Notes: generated by a model from the sequence alone, not told the origin. A stretch of DNA of 64,000 nucleotides from Syntrophaceae bacterium UBA2251 (GCA_002347815.1 DDXV01000065.1:55805-119804); one strand, 5' to 3'; shown: positions 8,722 through 18,154, counted from the stretch's first letter. A program made the numbers and translations.

Positions 8722-8847
8722 CAGCGTTTCTAGGGGGACTCGCGCACAGAGCGGGACCGGCTTCGCAAAAGCCGGCTACCGGACACGCCGGACGGTTGCG
8801 GGCGGCGGGCAAAAACTCAAGGTTCTCCCGCGCCGCCCATCGCCCGG

Positions 8848-9564
8848 TTACATCATGAGGGCCAGCGGTTCGATGAAAGCGGCGTCTTCCGTGTCGATCG
8901 TGCGGATGATCTCTTTGTGGAAGCGCTTCTTCATCTCCCCATAGATCGTCCGTTTCTTGTTGAAGGTCTTGCCGAACGCGATGGATTCGGCGAGCAACGC
9001 CTCCGAATCGGCACAGGCCTTGACGACCACATGATGCGCCTCGAGTTCGGCGCCTCCGTAACGTTTGCCGCTGAAGGCCGCTTCCTCGAGCTTGTAATAG
9101 GGGAAGGCCTTCTTCACGATGGCGAGCATGCCCGGCAGAAAGGGGATGCTGATGTCAATTTCGGGAAAACAGAAAAAGCCGCGATCGGCGCGCATGAAGC
9201 GGAAGTCGCAGCAGCAGGCCATGATGGCGCCGTCGCCGAAGGCATGTCCGTTGATGGCGGCGATCACCGGCATGGGGATGAGCAGGATCCGCTTGAACAT
9301 CCGGTTGAGACCATACATGAAGTCCTTGATCTCCTGCAGCCGCTTTTCCCCATAGGCGGACATGATCCAGGTCAGGTCGATTCCCTGTGACCAGTTTTTG
9401 GGATCGTTCGACGTGATGACCACGGACGTCACGGACGGGTCCTGTTCGATCTCGTCAAAGACCTTGAGAATGGCCTCCACGAAGACCGGGTTGTGACGAT
9501 TTTCACCATGGGTCATGGTGATCACGGCGACGGTTTCCTCTTTTTTCCATTCCACGACAGTCAT
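8848..9564 (-). CDS. Crotonase-fold protein resembling delta3,delta2-enoyl-CoA isomerase
   Basis: A 238-residue member of the enoyl-CoA hydratase/isomerase superfamily. The segment AINGHAFGDGAIMACCCD then RADRGFFCFPEIDISIPF resembles eukaryotic-type delta3,delta2-enoyl-CoA isomerases. Of the two catalytic glutamates of enoyl-CoA hydratase, the first (GGxxE position) is Ile here and only the second (PEI) remains, so isomerase chemistry is likelier than hydration. The start at 9564 (MTVVEWKKEE) has a perfect AAGGAGG site; the longer frame to 9642 has no support. It lies alone between GT9 and lptF. Confidence 0.75.
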   Translation of the reverse strand: MTVVEWKKEETVAVITMTHGENRHNPVFVEAILKVFDEIEQDPSVTSVVITSNDPKNWSQGIDLTWIMSAYGEKRLQEIKDFMYGLNRMFKRILLIPMPVIAAINGHAFGDGAIMACCCDFRFMRADRGFFCFPEIDISIPFLPGMLAIVKKAFPYYKLEEAAFSGKRYGGAELEAHHVVVKACADSEALLAESIAFGKTFNKKRTIYGEMKKRFHKEIIRTIDTEDAAFIEPLALMM

Positions 9565-9685
9565 ACCATCCTCCTTGTCAACGGTGTACCGGCATCGCCG
9601 GGTGAGGGAAGATCCGAGGCAAGCCTGTCGGGGAGATAGCACGAAAGCCCGTCAAAAGACAAGGATCATCGACAAAGCCGGATCG

Positions 9686-10909
9686 CTATCCAAGGCGGCT
9701 TTCCAGGGCGGGCTCCAGGATCTCGAAGACCTGCCCGGGCGTGATGGCCTGCAGACACCGGTTGTCGGTGCAGGAGGTCTTGCGGTGATTGGCGGCGCTG
9801 ACGCAGGGAGAGCAGGCAAGCCCCGCATAGATGGGTGTCGTCCGTCCCAGGGATCGGTACAGGTGCGGCGTTTCAGGTCCGAAGAGAACGAAGGTCGGCA
9901 TGTCGGTGACGGCGGCGAAGTGCGGCGGCCCCGAGTCGTTCGTGAGCATGAAGGCGCTGATCTCGTACAGGGCCGGGAGCTGATGGAAGGCGATTCCGCC
10001 CGCGAAATTGACGCAGCGGGGATGGTCGACCGACCGCTTGAGCGCTTCGGCCTCGGCCGCCTCTCCGGGGTCGCCGGTGAGGAGAATCAGGATGTTGTCG
10101 TAGCGGCTGAGAATCGTCTGTATCAGACGGCGGAAATGATCCGGGGGCCAGCGGCGCTGGATCAGCATGGCGCTGGCGTTGGGATTGACCAGGACCAGCC
10201 GATGGACGTCGGGGCGATAGAGGGGATACCGTTCGCGGACTCGGTCCCGAACGGCGGTTCGCTGAAGCTCCGTCACGGCGGCCTTGGCCAGAATGAGTTC
10301 GTCATCGTCGATGAGGGTCTTGGAATAGGGGTGCTCCGGTGTCGGAGACAGCACGGCGTTGACGAGCGCGATGAAGTTCTTGGCGATGTGAAGGTGCGGG
10401 TTGTAACTGACCCGATGGGTCAGGAAATTGCCTCGATAGAGCCCTTCGGTGTGAAAGCGGTGGAACCCCGCGCGCCGCGCCGCGCCGCTCAGGGCGGTCA
10501 GAAGCGCCGTGATGCGTGAAAAAAGCTCGAGGTCGATGACCGTGTCGATCCGTTGCCGCCGCGTCCAGAGGACGAAACGCACGGTATCCCAGGCGAGCGT
10601 CCAGAGGCGATCCCCGCGGAGCGTGAAGATATTTTCGGCCGGAACCGTCTGGAGAAGCTCAAGGCTCGGCCGGCTGGACCGGAAAATCAGGAAGAAGAGC
10701 TCTGCCCCGGCGCGCTTTCGGATTTTTCTCATGGCCGGGTCGGCGAGGATCGCGCTGCCCATCTCGGACAGCTCGATGAAAAGAACGCGCTGGATCCCGT
10801 CCGGCTTGGGACGCAGGGATAAGGGATTGGGCAGGCCCAGCAGGGTTCCGACGAAGCAGAGGGGAACGCCCGCGAACAAATCGATTTTCCGCATGGTATC
10901 CACGTTCAT
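9686..10909 (-). CDS. Glycosyltransferase family 9 (heptosyltransferase-like)
   Basis: A 407-residue GT9 protein of the ADP-heptose:LPS heptosyltransferase superfamily, probably adding a sugar to the LPS core on the cytoplasmic face. Supporting motifs are RVLFIELSEMGSAILADPAM near the N-terminus, the NPNASAMLIQRRWP acceptor-domain segment, TNDSGPPHFAA (donor-phosphate contact) and the C-terminal CSPCVSAANHR with further cysteines, seen in many heptosyltransferases. The start at 10909 has a GAGGA site. The first 35 residues before the GT-B core are hydrophobic and may be membrane-associated. The exact donor cannot be read from sequence. Confidence 0.85.
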   Translation of the reverse strand: MNVDTMRKIDLFAGVPLCFVGTLLGLPNPLSLRPKPDGIQRVLFIELSEMGSAILADPAMRKIRKRAGAELFFLIFRSSRPSLELLQTVPAENIFTLRGDRLWTLAWDTVRFVLWTRRQRIDTVIDLELFSRITALLTALSGAARRAGFHRFHTEGLYRGNFLTHRVSYNPHLHIAKNFIALVNAVLSPTPEHPYSKTLIDDDELILAKAAVTELQRTAVRDRVRERYPLYRPDVHRLVLVNPNASAMLIQRRWPPDHFRRLIQTILSRYDNILILLTGDPGEAAEAEALKRSVDHPRCVNFAGGIAFHQLPALYEISAFMLTNDSGPPHFAAVTDMPTFVLFGPETPHLYRSLGRTTPIYAGLACSPCVSAANHRKTSCTDNRCLQAITPGQVFEILEPALESRLG

Positions 10910-11225
10910 GGCAATCCTCGAGGGGGCGGCGTGTTCCGGCCCGGAAGGTGATTTCCGGCGCACTATAGCGAAATGTGCGGTGCATGTCAAAGATTCCGCC
11001 GCGTCTTCGCGATCGGCGGGCTCGGCCCGGGGATGCGCGCGCGGCCCCCCAACCGGCCCCTACGGATAAAAATTCTTTTGAAAAAGCCCCCAGTTCCTTG
11101 TTGACCGAAAAGATTAAATTTGTTAAGTGTATGCATTCCGACAACCCAGAATGCTTATTCCCGCGGCGGACAACGGCGGATCTGAACGTGGAGCGAGAAC
11201 GGCGGCATGCGAACGGAACGCGGCG
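10910..11225 (+). other. Divergent intergenic region between GT9 and PHP genes
   Basis: A 316-base non-coding stretch separating divergently read genes. The left part is GC-rich and holds nothing I recognise. The right part (about 11060-11150) is markedly A+T-rich and carries a possible promoter (TTGACC at 11101-11106, TAAGTG at 11124-11129, spacer 17) toward the PHP gene. No RNA gene, repeat or terminator is evident. Confidence 0.4.
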
Positions 11226-11876
11226 ATGATTGACCTGCATACGCACACGATTTTCAGCGACGGAGAACTCATCCCCTCTGAACTCGCGCGCCGTGCGGAG
11301 GTGGCCGGATATCGGGGGCTGGCCTTTACGGATCACGGCGATGCGGCCAATATCGATTTCATCATTCCCCGCCTGGTTCATGTCTGCCGTAAACTTCAGC
11401 CTTCCTATCGGATGCGGCTCGTCCCCGGCATCGAGCTGACCCATGTTCCGCCCGACGACATCGCGCCGCTGGCGGCCGAGGCGCGCAAACTGGGCGCGCG
11501 GCTCGTCGTGGTCCACGGAGAAACGCTCGCGGAGCCCGTCGCCCCCGGAACCAACCATGCGGCGCTCCTGGCGGAGATCGACATTCTGGCCCATCCCGGC
11601 CTGATCGCCGAGGAAGACGCACTCCTGGCGGCCCGAAACGGAATCGCCCTAGAGCTCTCCGCGCGACGGGGGCACGCCCTCGCGAACGGGCATGTGGCGA
11701 AGCTCGCGCGCAGCCACGGAGCGAGCCTGATCGTCAATACGGATGCGCACGCGCCGGCCGATCTGGTTTCATCCGTCCAGGCCGGACGGATCGCGGCCGG
11801 CGCCGGCTTGACCGAGACCGAGATCTCCGCCCTCATCGCCCATGCGGAGACGCTCCTGAAGAAAATACAGCTTTGA
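11226..11876 (+). CDS. PHP-domain phosphoesterase, histidinol-phosphatase-like
   Basis: A 216-residue compact PHP-domain protein, probably a metal-dependent phosphoesterase. The N-terminal LHTHTIFSDGE (HxH metal ligands) and FTDHGDAAN motifs, a central VVHGE and the C-terminal VNTDAHAP are the four classical PHP motifs. The start at 11226 places MIDLHTHT at the N-terminus as in family members. Its stop is 18 bases before the preferred GT4 start, and it begins what looks like a long surface-glycan operon. The substrate is unknown; histidine biosynthesis is not suggested by the neighbours. Confidence 0.85.
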   Translation: MIDLHTHTIFSDGELIPSELARRAEVAGYRGLAFTDHGDAANIDFIIPRLVHVCRKLQPSYRMRLVPGIELTHVPPDDIAPLAAEARKLGARLVVVHGETLAEPVAPGTNHAALLAEIDILAHPGLIAEEDALLAARNGIALELSARRGHALANGHVAKLARSHGASLIVNTDAHAPADLVSSVQAGRIAAGAGLTETEISALIAHAETLLKKIQL

Positions 11877-11893
11877 GGAAGGAAATACAGACG

Positions 11894-13171
11894 TTGCCAA
11901 GGGAAGCCGACCGTCCCGCCACAGGGCACAGCACACGCAAACCGTTGAAGATCTGCCTCTTGACGTACCGCGGCAATCCTACCTGCGGAGGGCAGGGGGT
12001 TTATATCTATTACTTGAGCCATGCCCTCAAGGAACTCGGACATCACGTCGAGGTCATCTCCGGGCCGCCGTATCCGGTCCTGGACGAGGGGGTGCGCCTC
12101 CACAAGATTCCCAGCCTCGACCTGTACAACCCCGACCACCTGTTCAGGGTCAGGCGCCTGCGTGACTTGACGTCGCCGATCAATCAGGTCGAATTCCTGA
12201 GCATGTGTTCCGGCGGCTTTCCGGAGCCGATGACGTTCGGCATGCGCGTCCGTCGTCATTTCCGGCGGCACCGTCCTCACTACGACGTCGTTCATGACAA
12301 CCAGTGTCTCGCCTACGGCATCGGGGATCTCACCCGTCTGGGATACCCGACGGTGGCGACGATCCATCATCCCATCACGGTGGATCGGGACCTGGACATC
12401 CGGTCGGCCCGACCCTGGTACAGGAAAATCAAGGTCCGGCGCTGGTATTTGTTTATCCGCATGCAACAGAAGGTTTCCCAACGCCTGTCGCACATCATCA
12501 CGGTCTCCGAATGCTCCAAGCGCGACATCAGCGACGCCTTCGAGATTCCCTCGCAGCGATTCCGCGTGGTTCCCAACGGGATCAACATGGATTATTTCTA
12601 CCCCCTCGAGCATGTCGAACGCCAGCGCGACCACCTCATCGTGACCAACAGCGCCGACACGCCCCTGAAGGGGCTCCGGTATCTCCTGGAGGCGGTTGCC
12701 TCCATCCGGAAAAGACGCCTCATCCGCCTGACCGTGATCGGACAGCCGAAGCCCGATGGCGTAATTGAACGCCTGGTCCGTAAATTGCGGGTCGAGGATT
12801 GCGTCCATTTCACCGGGCGGATTCCCGGCGAGGATTTCGCGCGCTACTACGCCGAAGCCACAGTTGCCGTCATCCCCTCGCTCTATGAGGGTTTCGGCAT
12901 GCCCGCGGGAGAGGCGATGGCCTGCGGGGTTCCGGTGATCAGCACCACGGGCGGGGCGCTGCCGGAGGTGGTTGGGGATGCCGGTATTCTCGTCACGCCC
13001 GGCGACAGAAAGGCGCTCGAGGAGGCAATCGTGGACCTGCTCGATGATCCTGAGCGCTGTCGCGCGCTGGGACAGGCCGGGCTGAAGCGGGTTCATGAGG
13101 CGTTCACCTGGCGGCATGCCGCCGAGAAGACCGTGGACGTCTACCGGGAAGCGATCCATGCTGACCGTTGA
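11894..13171 (+). CDS. Glycosyltransferase family 4
   Basis: GT-B fold retaining glycosyltransferase of about 425 residues. The N-terminus has the acceptor-domain glycine loop NPTCGGQGVYIYYLSHAL. The C-terminal half has VVPNGINMDYF, TPLKGLRYLLEA and the EX7E-type donor motif SLYEGFGMPAGEAMACG. No ATG is available. I prefer TTG at 11894 because GAGGAAGG lies 11 bases upstream; TTG at 11873, overlapping the previous stop, is the alternative. The stop overlaps the next gene by 14 bases, so it is coupled to the methyltransferase. Likely adds a sugar to a surface glycan or lipid. Confidence 0.88.
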   Translation: MPREADRPATGHSTRKPLKICLLTYRGNPTCGGQGVYIYYLSHALKELGHHVEVISGPPYPVLDEGVRLHKIPSLDLYNPDHLFRVRRLRDLTSPINQVEFLSMCSGGFPEPMTFGMRVRRHFRRHRPHYDVVHDNQCLAYGIGDLTRLGYPTVATIHHPITVDRDLDIRSARPWYRKIKVRRWYLFIRMQQKVSQRLSHIITVSECSKRDISDAFEIPSQRFRVVPNGINMDYFYPLEHVERQRDHLIVTNSADTPLKGLRYLLEAVASIRKRRLIRLTVIGQPKPDGVIERLVRKLRVEDCVHFTGRIPGEDFARYYAEATVAVIPSLYEGFGMPAGEAMACGVPVISTTGGALPEVVGDAGILVTPGDRKALEEAIVDLLDDPERCRALGQAGLKRVHEAFTWRHAAEKTVDVYREAIHADR

Positions 13172-13868
13172 TCTCGGCCGGCTCGGACTCCGTCCCGGCA
13201 TGCGGGTTCTGGACGTGGGATGCGGCATCGGTCGTCATCTCGGCGCGGCGTTCCGGACGGCGGGCATCGACGTGGTCGGTGTGGATCTCAACGGGGACGA
13301 TCTGCGCGGGGCCGCCTACACCCTCCATCTGATGTGTGAGGAGATGGAGGATCACGGGGCATGGCTGGTCGCCCGGGCGGACGCGACGAACCTTCCGTTT
13401 GGCGACGCCCGGTACGACCTGGTGATCTGTTCGGAGGTGCTGGAACACATTCCGGACAACCGGAAGGCCGTCGCCGAGTTGGTCCGCGTTCTGAAGCCCG
13501 GATGCGACCTGGTGGTCAGCGTGCCGCGATACTGGCCGGAGAGAATCTGCTGGGCGCTCTCGGATGCTTACTGGCACGAGCCCGGCGGACACATCCGAAT
13601 TTACAGAAAGGATGAACTCACCCGGATGCTCGAGGCGGCGGGAACCACCTGCTGGGGGTTCGGTTACCGTCATGCGCTGCACGTTCCCTACTGGTGGCTC
13701 AAATGCGCAGTCGGTCACAAGAACGAGTCCTCCTGGCCCGTGAGGCTCTATAAAAAATTCCTGGAATGGGATATTATCAAACGTCCCCCGATCACTCGCT
13801 GGCTTGACGCGCTGCTCAATCCCGTTCTCTCCAAGAGCATCGTGATCTATCTCAAAAAAGGATACTAA
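13158..13868 (+). CDS. Class I SAM-dependent methyltransferase (type 11)
   Basis: A 236-residue Rossmann methyltransferase. Motif I is VLDVGCGIGRHLG, the acidic end of beta-2 is VVGVDLNG, and motif IV is YDLVICSEVLEHIPDN followed by LVRVLKPGCDLVVSVP. The C-terminus has a hydrophobic/aromatic tail. It overlaps the upstream GT4 and is followed by 2 bases and the toroid protein, so it belongs to the same operon. The substrate is probably the glycan or lipid built by this cluster, but nothing in the sequence fixes it. Confidence 0.88.
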   Translation: MLTVDLGRLGLRPGMRVLDVGCGIGRHLGAAFRTAGIDVVGVDLNGDDLRGAAYTLHLMCEEMEDHGAWLVARADATNLPFGDARYDLVICSEVLEHIPDNRKAVAELVRVLKPGCDLVVSVPRYWPERICWALSDAYWHEPGGHIRIYRKDELTRMLEAAGTTCWGFGYRHALHVPYWWLKCAVGHKNESSWPVRLYKKFLEWDIIKRPPITRWLDALLNPVLSKSIVIYLKKGY

Positions 13869-13870
13869 CT

Positions 13871-15007
13871 ATGGAATTGAACGTCTCCCGCAAATTGGCG
13901 CTGATCCCCATTGAAATCGACGCCATGGCCGCTTTCATCAAACGCGTGCAGAAGATGAACGGCGAGATCCCCTGGTCGCCGGATGGAAAGACGGATCCCT
14001 GGGACCACATCGAGAGTGCCATGGGGCTGTCGATGGCCGGTTGCCGGCCGGAGGCGGAGCGGGCCTATCTCTGGCTGGTCGAGAACCAGCAGGAGGACGG
14101 GAGCTGGTGTGCCGCCTACCGGGACGGGCGCCCGGAAGACCGGACGCGGGACACCAACATGTCCACCTATATCGCCGTCGGGGCCTTCCATCATTATCTG
14201 ATGACGGAGGACCGGAATTTCCTTCGCGAGATCTGGCCAGCCCTCAAGGCGGGCATCGATTTCGCCGTGCAGATGCAGGCCAATTCCGGAGAGATCTACT
14301 GGGCGAAGAACGAAGCCGGCGTCGTCGATCCGATGGCCCTGCTCACGGGTTGCAGCTCGATCTTCATGAGTCTCAAGTGCAGCCTGGCCGTCGCACGCCT
14401 CCTGGGTAAAAAGAAGCCCGCCTGGGAGCGGGCGCTTGCGAAACTGGGACACGCCATCCGGCACCGGCCCAATCTCTTTAACATGATCAAGTCGCGCTTC
14501 TCCATGGACTGGTATTACCCGGTCCTGTGCGGTGCGATCACCGGTGCGGCCGCCATGAAGCGGATGGAGAAGCACTGGGAAAAGTTCGTCGTTCCGGAAT
14601 GGGGGGTGCGCTGCGTTTCGGATCGTCCCTGGGTCACGATGGCCGAGACATCGGAACTTGTTCTAGCCCTGGAAGCCATCGGCGATTACACCCAGGCCGA
14701 ACTGGTTTTCAACTGGCTGCACGACAAGAAATTCGATGACGGATCCTACTGGATGGGGGTCACGTTCCCCGACCGGGTCATCTGGCCCGAGGAGAAGACC
14801 ACCTGGACGGCTGCGGCCGTGTTGCTTGCCTATGATGCCCTGATGGATCTGACGCCCGCGGCCGGGCTCTTCCGGCATGATTTCTGGGAGCGGAACGACT
14901 ATCTGTCCGGGGATCTGCTTCGCGACCTGCCGGCGGCGTTCCCCTCGACCCCCCTCACCGGGATGTACAAAGTCGATGCGAGCGTTTCCCTCTCTGAAAC
15001 GAGGTAG
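13871..15007 (+). CDS. Alpha/alpha-toroid protein (prenyltransferase/GH15-like), function unknown
   Basis: A 378-residue soluble protein with repeated helix-rich segments such as WDHIESAMGLSMAG, AYLWLVENQQEDGSW and VFNWLHDKKFDDGSYWMG. The QxDGSW-like motifs and spacing resemble the alpha/alpha-barrel seen in squalene cyclases, protein prenyltransferases and GH15 glucosidases. I see no DXDD protonation motif of class II cyclases. Aromatic and acidic residues are abundant, as in GH15-like hydrolases. Its position between a methyltransferase and an acyltransferase suggests glycan or isoprenoid-lipid modification. The fold call is moderate and the function open. Confidence 0.6.
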   Translation: MELNVSRKLALIPIEIDAMAAFIKRVQKMNGEIPWSPDGKTDPWDHIESAMGLSMAGCRPEAERAYLWLVENQQEDGSWCAAYRDGRPEDRTRDTNMSTYIAVGAFHHYLMTEDRNFLREIWPALKAGIDFAVQMQANSGEIYWAKNEAGVVDPMALLTGCSSIFMSLKCSLAVARLLGKKKPAWERALAKLGHAIRHRPNLFNMIKSRFSMDWYYPVLCGAITGAAAMKRMEKHWEKFVVPEWGVRCVSDRPWVTMAETSELVLALEAIGDYTQAELVFNWLHDKKFDDGSYWMGVTFPDRVIWPEEKTTWTAAAVLLAYDALMDLTPAAGLFRHDFWERNDYLSGDLLRDLPAAFPSTPLTGMYKVDASVSLSETR

Positions 15008-15010
15008 ACC

Positions 15011-15733
15011 GTGCTGAGGGATCATCGCCCCTACACCCTGAAGCGCTGGGACCTCCGCTGGCAGGATTGGTATGCGCAACATTACCTGAAGCCTCAATTC
15101 GCGCGGATGGGTAAGGGCGGCGTCTTCATGAGGCCCTGGTACGTGGAAGTATTCGGCGGACCGATCAGCCTGGGAGATTATCCCCACGTCATCGCGACGC
15201 CCGATCAGCGCGTCCGCCTGACGGTCTGGTCCACGATCGAGGGAAACGGACGCATCCGCATCGGGGACTACTGCCTGATCTGTCCCGGTGTCAGGATCAG
15301 CGCCGGCAGCGATATCACTATCGGCAACAGTTGCATGATGGCCCAGGGCGCCTTTATCACGGATTCAGACTGGCACGACATCTATGATCGCAGCCGTTCC
15401 GTCGGGCAATCCGCGCCGGTCCGGATCGAGGACAACGCCTGGATCGGGGACAGCGCCATCGTTTGCAAGGGTGTCCGGATCGGGAAGAACAGCGTTGTGG
15501 GCGCCGGCGCCGTTGTCGCGAAGAACGTGCCGGATAATGTCATTGTCGCCGGGAACCCCGCCACCGTCGTGAAGGAGATCGATCCGGGGCGGGAGATGAA
15601 AACGCGCGCGGAATGGCTCGCGGATCCGGCGGAACTGGCTGTGCAGTTTGACGAAATCGACCGGTCCCGAATGGGAGCAAATACCCTGCGGGGCTGGCTT
15701 CGCGCCCTGCTTTTCCCCCGACACGGGGACTAG
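15011..15733 (+). CDS. Left-handed beta-helix acyltransferase (hexapeptide family)
   Basis: A 240-residue transferase with an N-terminal alpha region and a run of hexapeptide repeats forming a left-handed beta-helix (about residues 75-190: IRIGDYCLICPGVRIS, ITIGNSCMMAQGAFI, AWIGDSAIVCKGVRIG, SVVGAGAVVAKNV). Such enzymes usually acetylate sugars using acetyl-CoA; the DSDWHD segment holds the likely catalytic histidine. The start is GTG at 15011, 3 bases after the preceding stop. The C-terminal 50 residues are charged and less conserved. The probable role is O-acylation of the cluster's glycan product. Confidence 0.85.
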   Translation: MLRDHRPYTLKRWDLRWQDWYAQHYLKPQFARMGKGGVFMRPWYVEVFGGPISLGDYPHVIATPDQRVRLTVWSTIEGNGRIRIGDYCLICPGVRISAGSDITIGNSCMMAQGAFITDSDWHDIYDRSRSVGQSAPVRIEDNAWIGDSAIVCKGVRIGKNSVVGAGAVVAKNVPDNVIVAGNPATVVKEIDPGREMKTRAEWLADPAELAVQFDEIDRSRMGANTLRGWLRALLFPRHGD

Positions 15734-15775
15734 CGGCAGATCCAAAATTTGAATGCATAAGGGAAACGGACCCCT

Positions 15776-17368
15776 ATGAAAGTCGCCATCATTGCGCCAC
15801 CCTATCCCCTGGAAGAAGCGCCCGCACCCCCCCTGGGCGTCACCTATGTGGCCGCCGCCTTCGAGAGAGCGGGAGCGGACGTCCGCATCTTCGATTATAT
15901 CGTCAATCGGTATACGCCCGAAAAGCTGAAGGAGCAGCTCGACCGCTTCAGGCCGGACGTCGTCGGGGCGACCTCCGTGACGCTCAATTTTATCGGCGCC
16001 GCCGAGATCCTGCGTACGGCGAAGCGCCACGATCCGCGCATCGTCACGCTGATGGGCGGACCGCATGCGTCTTTCTCGGAGCGGGAGACGCTGACGGCGT
16101 ATCCGGAGATCGATGTCGTGGTGCGGGGCGAGGGGGAAAAAACCATCCCCGAACTCATGCCCCGGCTGGAGGACCGCCGCGGCTGGGAGAGCGTTCGCGG
16201 CATCGCGTTCCGCCAGGGGACGGACATCGTTCTGACGGAACCCCAGGAACTGATCGCTGATCTCAATACCCTGCCGCTTCCGGCGAGGCATCTGTTGCCC
16301 ATGTCGCGTTATCGGGCCCTGGGGTATCCCGTGAGCATCATCACGGGGCGGGGCTGTCCCTATGCCTGCATTTTCTGCCAGGGGCGTCGCATGGTGGGCA
16401 AGAAGTTCCGCCAGCGTGACCACTCGCTCGTCGTCGATGAGATCGAAGAAATCCTGTCCTATGGCATCGACCGGATCAACGTGGCCGACGATCTGTTCGC
16501 GTCGAACCTGGAGCGCGTCAAGGCCGTCTGCGGCGAGATTCAGAAGCGGGGCCTGAAGTTCACCTGGAGCGCTTTTGCACGGGCCAATACCGTCGATCGC
16601 GAAATGCTCGGGATCATGCGCGAGACAGGGTGCGACAGCATCAGCTACGGCGTCGAATCGGGAAATCAGGAGATGCTCGACCGGATCAAGAAAAAGATCA
16701 CCCTGGAAACGGTCCGCGAGGCCGTCAATCTCGGTCTCGAAGCCGGCATGGTCGTCCATACGTCCTTTATCGTGGGGCTGCCGGGCGAATCCCCGGAGAC
16801 CCTCAAGGAGACGCAGGCCTTCGCCGACAGCCTGGGCGCCATGTACGGCTATCACTACCTGACGCCGTTCCCGGGAACGACCGTTCGTGAACAGGTCGAT
16901 CAATTCGACCTGGAGATCCTCACCGACGACTGGAACCGCTACGACGCCAACAGCGCCATCGTCCGGACATCCAAAATATCGCCCGAGGAGATAACGCGAT
17001 TCGTCGCGGATTTCGAGAACGAGATCAACGAGGCCTGGGAGGAGCAGATCCGGGGGTACTGGGAAAAGACGAACCCCCCGGAGAAGGATCTTCATGTGGA
17101 GGGTTTCTTCCGGACGCAGTTCGTCTTCAAGCTGCTTTCGGAGGACCTGATCGAGCGTTACGGTCGGCTGCCCGGCCCCTGTTTCCCCGAGGCGTCCTTG
17201 CGGGAGCTCTGCGCCCGACTGGTTGAAGCGACGGGCGGGAATGAGGGGATCATCCGGAAGGCGATGCAGCGATTCGTGGAAGCGGGATACATCAAGCAGA
17301 CCAGCGAAGACGGCGGCTGTCGCTGGTACTGGACACACAACAACCGCGTCGATTTTCATCCCCTCTGA
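15776..17368 (+). CDS. Cobalamin-binding radical SAM protein
   Basis: A 530-residue protein with an N-terminal B12-binding Rossmann domain (residues 1-140; PPLGVTYVAAAFE, VVGATSVTLNF, GGPHASF) followed by a radical SAM TIM barrel. The 4Fe-4S motif CxxxCxxC is C194, C198, C201, and SYGVESGNQEML and FIVGLPGES are typical downstream elements. A C-terminal region of about 130 residues (ending in a winged-helix-like part) completes it. Class B radical SAM enzymes often methylate unactivated carbons or remodel lipids. It ends the plus-strand glycan/lipid cluster; the substrate is unknown. Confidence 0.88.
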   Translation: MKVAIIAPPYPLEEAPAPPLGVTYVAAAFERAGADVRIFDYIVNRYTPEKLKEQLDRFRPDVVGATSVTLNFIGAAEILRTAKRHDPRIVTLMGGPHASFSERETLTAYPEIDVVVRGEGEKTIPELMPRLEDRRGWESVRGIAFRQGTDIVLTEPQELIADLNTLPLPARHLLPMSRYRALGYPVSIITGRGCPYACIFCQGRRMVGKKFRQRDHSLVVDEIEEILSYGIDRINVADDLFASNLERVKAVCGEIQKRGLKFTWSAFARANTVDREMLGIMRETGCDSISYGVESGNQEMLDRIKKKITLETVREAVNLGLEAGMVVHTSFIVGLPGESPETLKETQAFADSLGAMYGYHYLTPFPGTTVREQVDQFDLEILTDDWNRYDANSAIVRTSKISPEEITRFVADFENEINEAWEEQIRGYWEKTNPPEKDLHVEGFFRTQFVFKLLSEDLIERYGRLPGPCFPEASLRELCARLVEATGGNEGIIRKAMQRFVEAGYIKQTSEDGGCRWYWTHNNRVDFHPL

Positions 17369-17458
17369 GAAACGGGGCCGCCGGCTCCGGCAAACCCTGG
17401 GAGCGGGGGGTCCGAGAGGCGCAGCGGTTCCTCGTCGGAGGCCGCCGGTAAAGCGGCG

Positions 17459-18154
17459 TCAGGGGTCGGAGGCTTTCGCCGTTCCGGTCGCTTGCAGCGC
17501 CTGCCACTGGTTCATGGCGGCGGCCGTCAGATCCTTCCCGAGGGGCCGCTGGAGAATCCCCAGGGTCCCGACCATGCCGCAATCCTCATACAGGCCGGAG
17601 GCGAGGGCCAGTCGGTAGACGCAGAAGGGCGCCTGTCCCCCCTGGCTCGGATCGGGGAAGATGTCGTGGATCAGGAGATATCCGCCGGGCATGAGATGAG
17701 GCGACCAGCAGACGTAGTCGGTCAGGGCGGCCTGGAAGGTGTGTCCGCCGTCGATGAAGACGAGCGACAGCGGCGTGGCCCAGCGGCGCGCCACGAGTTC
17801 CGAGCGGGAAGCGATCGGGATCACGGTGTTCTCGAGGTCCAGGCTCCGGAGGGTCCGCCGAAAATGCGGAAACGTGTCGATTTCCCCCGTGCTCGGGTTG
17901 ACGAGGTCCGGATCGAAATAGGCCTCGCCCGGCTGCTGCTCCTCGGATCCGGTGTGATGATCGATGGAGAAGAGCACCCCCCCCGTTTCCCGGCATCCCG
18001 TTCCGAGATAGGCCGTGGAAAGGCCGCAATAGCTCCCTATTTCGAGACAGGGGCCGCGCGGCGCGGCCAGCCTGGCCCGTTCGTAGAGCTGAGCCGCCTC
18101 CGCGTCGTCCAGGAAGCCCTTGATGTTCAACGCCTTGATTTCCGGAAAGGCCAT
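17459..18154 (-). CDS. Class I SAM-dependent methyltransferase (type 24 family)
   Basis: A 231-residue methyltransferase. LEIGSYCGLSTAYLG is the SAM-binding loop, VLFSIDHHTG the beta-2 acidic end, and LSLVFIDGGHTFQAALTDYV plus GGYLLIHDIF match the type-24 family (cephalosporin hydroxylase/O-methyltransferase-like). The start at 18154 has a GGGAGAAGGGGG stretch upstream; longer in-frame starts at 18208 and 18232 lack a ribosome-binding site. It converges with the radical SAM gene and is divergent from the HD-GYP gene. It could act on the same glycan, but that is inference from position. Confidence 0.8.
   Translation of the reverse strand: MAFPEIKALNIKGFLDDAEAAQLYERARLAAPRGPCLEIGSYCGLSTAYLGTGCRETGGVLFSIDHHTGSEEQQPGEAYFDPDLVNPSTGEIDTFPHFRRTLRSLDLENTVIPIASRSELVARRWATPLSLVFIDGGHTFQAALTDYVCWSPHLMPGGYLLIHDIFPDPSQGGQAPFCVYRLALASGLYEDCGMVGTLGILQRPLGKDLTAAAMNQWQALQATGTAKASDP

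Noticed and set aside
11405..13228. A 607-codon antisense frame opposite the PHP/GT4 genes
   Set aside because: Real motifs (LHTHT, SLYEGFGMP) are on the plus strand.
15365..17359. A 664-codon antisense frame opposite the radical SAM gene
   Set aside because: The opposite strand has clear B12 and radical SAM motifs; the antisense frame has none.
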